From the NCBI GenBank assembly GCA_022340285.1, contig JAJDOG010000079.1, positions 1 to 64,000 on the forward strand: a DNA stretch of 64,000 bases, given 5' to 3'. The translations under genes and the position numbers were made by a program. The notes beneath the pieces were generated by a model, which was given only the letters and a program-made list of their open reading frames with translations, searched no databases and was not told the DNA's origin. Below are positions 62,785 to 64,000 of the stretch, piece by piece. The DNA comes from Betaproteobacteria bacterium (GTDB taxonomy: Bacteria > Pseudomonadota > Gammaproteobacteria > Burkholderiales > SG8-39). How positions within the stretch are numbered: position 1 is the stretch's first letter; each line of letters opens with the position of its first letter.

Positions 62785-63681
62785 TTGAGCGAGAAGATCA
62801 ATATCCAATTTACGCGATTCTCGGCCTTTTATTCGCCGCTGATCGCAACCATTGCGGGGGGATTTCTTGAAAGCGAAGGACTGCGCCCGGAGCATTCCGT
62901 TTCGCCCCCGGGCAAGTCCGCGATCGAGGGCTTGGTGAAGGGTACGGTGCACGTCGCGCAATCGGCGCCCTCGCAGGCCATTTCCGCGCTCGAGCAGGGC
63001 AAGACGCCGCCGGCCCTGCACTTCGCCCAGATCAACGAGAAGGACGGGTTCTTCCTGGTCGGGCGCAATCCGGAGCCCGATTTTTCGTGGGATCGCTTGA
63101 AGGGCAGGGAGGTGCTCGTCGATCACGGCGGTCAGCCGATGGTGATGTTCCGCTATGCCTGCTTCAAGCGGGGGCTCGACTTCGCCGCGATACGCGCGAT
63201 CGACGCCGGATCGAGCGATGCAATGGTCGAGGCCTTTCGCGCCGGGAAGGGTGAGTACGTGCATCTCCAGGGCCCCGCGCCGCAGCAGCTCGAGCATGAC
63301 GGCGTCGGGCACATCGTCGCCGCGCTCGGGGACGCGATCGGACCTTGCGCTTTCTCGAGCCTCGCCGCCACGCGGGAGTGGCTCGCGGGCGACATGGCGC
63401 CGCGCTTCATGCGCGCCTACCGGAAGGCGCGGGCATGGCTGATCGCGACCCCGGCCGCCGAGGTCGCGAAAATCGAAGCGCCTTTTTTCCATGGCGTCGA
63501 CGTCGATGTCCTGACGGCCACCATCGGCGCCTACCAGAAACTCGGCAACTGGTCGCCGCACGTCGAGATCACGCGTCCCGCGTTCGAAGCCACGCTGGAT
63601 ATCTACCAGCATGCCGGCCGCATCACGCGGCGCCACCGCTACGAGGACGCGATCGCTGCACCGCCCGGCGGAGTCGCCTAG
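62785..63681 (+). CDS. NMT1/SsuA-like substrate-binding-fold protein without a signal peptide
   Basis: A 298-aa type II periplasmic-binding-protein fold. FTRFSAFYSPLIATIAGGFLESEGL is the usual opening of NMT1/THI5-type binding proteins, followed by VKGTVHVAQSAPSQAI and LKGREVLVDHGGQPMVMF. No signal peptide precedes the fold, so the protein should be cytoplasmic like the decarboxylase at 38.5 kb and may be an enzyme. The TTG at 62785 has GGAGG five bases upstream; an ATG at 62770 lacks a site. The stop overlaps the stop of the converging LysR gene. Confidence 0.75.
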   Translation: MSEKINIQFTRFSAFYSPLIATIAGGFLESEGLRPEHSVSPPGKSAIEGLVKGTVHVAQSAPSQAISALEQGKTPPALHFAQINEKDGFFLVGRNPEPDFSWDRLKGREVLVDHGGQPMVMFRYACFKRGLDFAAIRAIDAGSSDAMVEAFRAGKGEYVHLQGPAPQQLEHDGVGHIVAALGDAIGPCAFSSLAATREWLAGDMAPRFMRAYRKARAWLIATPAAEVAKIEAPFFHGVDVDVLTATIGAYQKLGNWSPHVEITRPAFEATLDIYQHAGRITRRHRYEDAIAAPPGGVA

Positions 63682-64000
63682 CGGCGTGCGATCTCGCCCG
63701 GCTGGGATCGCGGCAGCAGGCTTGGGGAGATCGACTCCAGCGCAAAATCGAAGAACGCCCGCACCCGGGCGAGGCCGCGGTAATCGCGATGGGTGAGAAT
63801 CCAGAGCTCTGAGTCAAGCTCCGGGATCGGGTCGCCGATGCGGGCGAGCTCCGCGCACGCACCGCCCACGAAACATGGCAGCACGCCCATGCCGAGACCC
63901 TGCGCCAGAGCCAGCCGCACCGCGGCAATGCTGTTCACCACCAGCGCGACGCGCGCCTTCGCGTGTCGCTGGCGCCGCCAGCGCTCGGCGGGCAATTCCG
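63678..64000 (-). CDS. C-terminal part of a LysR-family regulator, cut by the right edge
   Basis: The last 107 residues of an LTTR effector-binding domain are visible: LVVNSIAAVRLALAQGLGMGVLPCFVGG and LWILTHRDYRGLARVRAFFDFA are typical of the GcvA/AaeR-like group. The DNA-binding end lies beyond the window. It converges on the NMT1-like gene, with overlapping stops (CTAG), and may regulate it from further away. Confidence 0.8.
   Translation of the reverse strand, partial: ELPAERWRRQRHAKARVALVVNSIAAVRLALAQGLGMGVLPCFVGGACAELARIGDPIPELDSELWILTHRDYRGLARVRAFFDFALESISPSLLPRSQPGEIARR

Overview
The window is GC-rich DNA with dense genes, short intergenic gaps and many ATGA or TGATG junctions. It looks like chromosomal DNA of an environmental betaproteobacterium, most likely from or near Burkholderiales. 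That placement rests on gene content: a homodimeric aceE, a DUF2917 protein, two TAXI-type TRAP transporters, the pmd-type protocatechuate 4,5-cleavage operon, and ydbH-ynbE-ydbL. No rRNA or tRNA gene, insertion sequence, phage gene or CRISPR array was seen. The first gene is cut by the left edge and the last by the right edge.

Layout. 1-4.6 kb holds an aryl-CoA ligase of the benzoate-CoA ligase type, a PDC-hydrolase-like amidohydrolase, a GNAT acetyltransferase and an MFS carrier. 4.8-6.5 kb (minus) is a compact four-gene operon: a 50-aa acidic protein, an alpha/beta hydrolase, a 70-aa small protein and a membrane protein, closed by a strong terminator. 6.7-13.8 kb carries an OmpR-type response regulator, a giant hybrid histidine kinase with about eight PAS and two GAF domains, and two small stress-type proteins. 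14.2-18.2 kb is a TAXI-TRAP transporter with an ACMSD-type amidohydrolase. 18.2-25.1 kb holds a Bcr/CflA-type exporter, the ydbH-ynbE-ydbL envelope operon, ilvD and an HbpS/GlcG-like protein.

The metabolic core is 25.1-38.2 kb (minus). Read in the direction of transcription it runs: dienelactone hydrolase, TRAP permease, TAXI receptor, then pmdE-F-D-A-B-C (protocatechuate to pyruvate plus oxaloacetate), a DUF1932 dehydrogenase, an SDR lacking the catalytic Tyr, a split chromate transporter and a sulfatase. Divergent from it (38.5-44.9 kb, plus) are a 4,5-dihydroxyphthalate decarboxylase homologue, a LysR regulator, a 3-hydroxybenzoate 6-hydroxylase-like FAD monooxygenase, an extra-looking aceE and a YjlB-like cupin. 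The decarboxylase would make protocatechuate, the substrate of the facing operon, so the pair looks like a phthalate/protocatechuate island with its own importer.

45-64 kb is mixed: a DUF3568 lipoprotein with a Gly/His-rich secreted protein, a GST, an FAH-family hydrolase, a putatively Tat-exported MsrB, an MBL-fold protein divergent from a TetR regulator with very clear operators, a DapA-like aldolase, kefF-kefC, a molybdenum hydroxylase pair with a ModA-like protein, a Nudix-MBL fusion, a DUF6639 protein, a cold-shock protein, a tiny secreted peptide, an exported methyltransferase, a PNPOx-like protein, an NMT1-like binding protein and the C-terminus of a LysR regulator.

The most unexpected signal is non-coding. 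An ungapped 49-bp element recurs upstream of four separate transcription units (4.7, 6.6, 12.9 and 19.9 kb), always in the same orientation relative to the gene and 69-95 bp from its start. Three copies carry an 11-bp-spaced TTTGT direct repeat, the spacing used by OmpR/PhoB-family regulators, and one copy lies beside the response regulator gene. I infer a local regulon.
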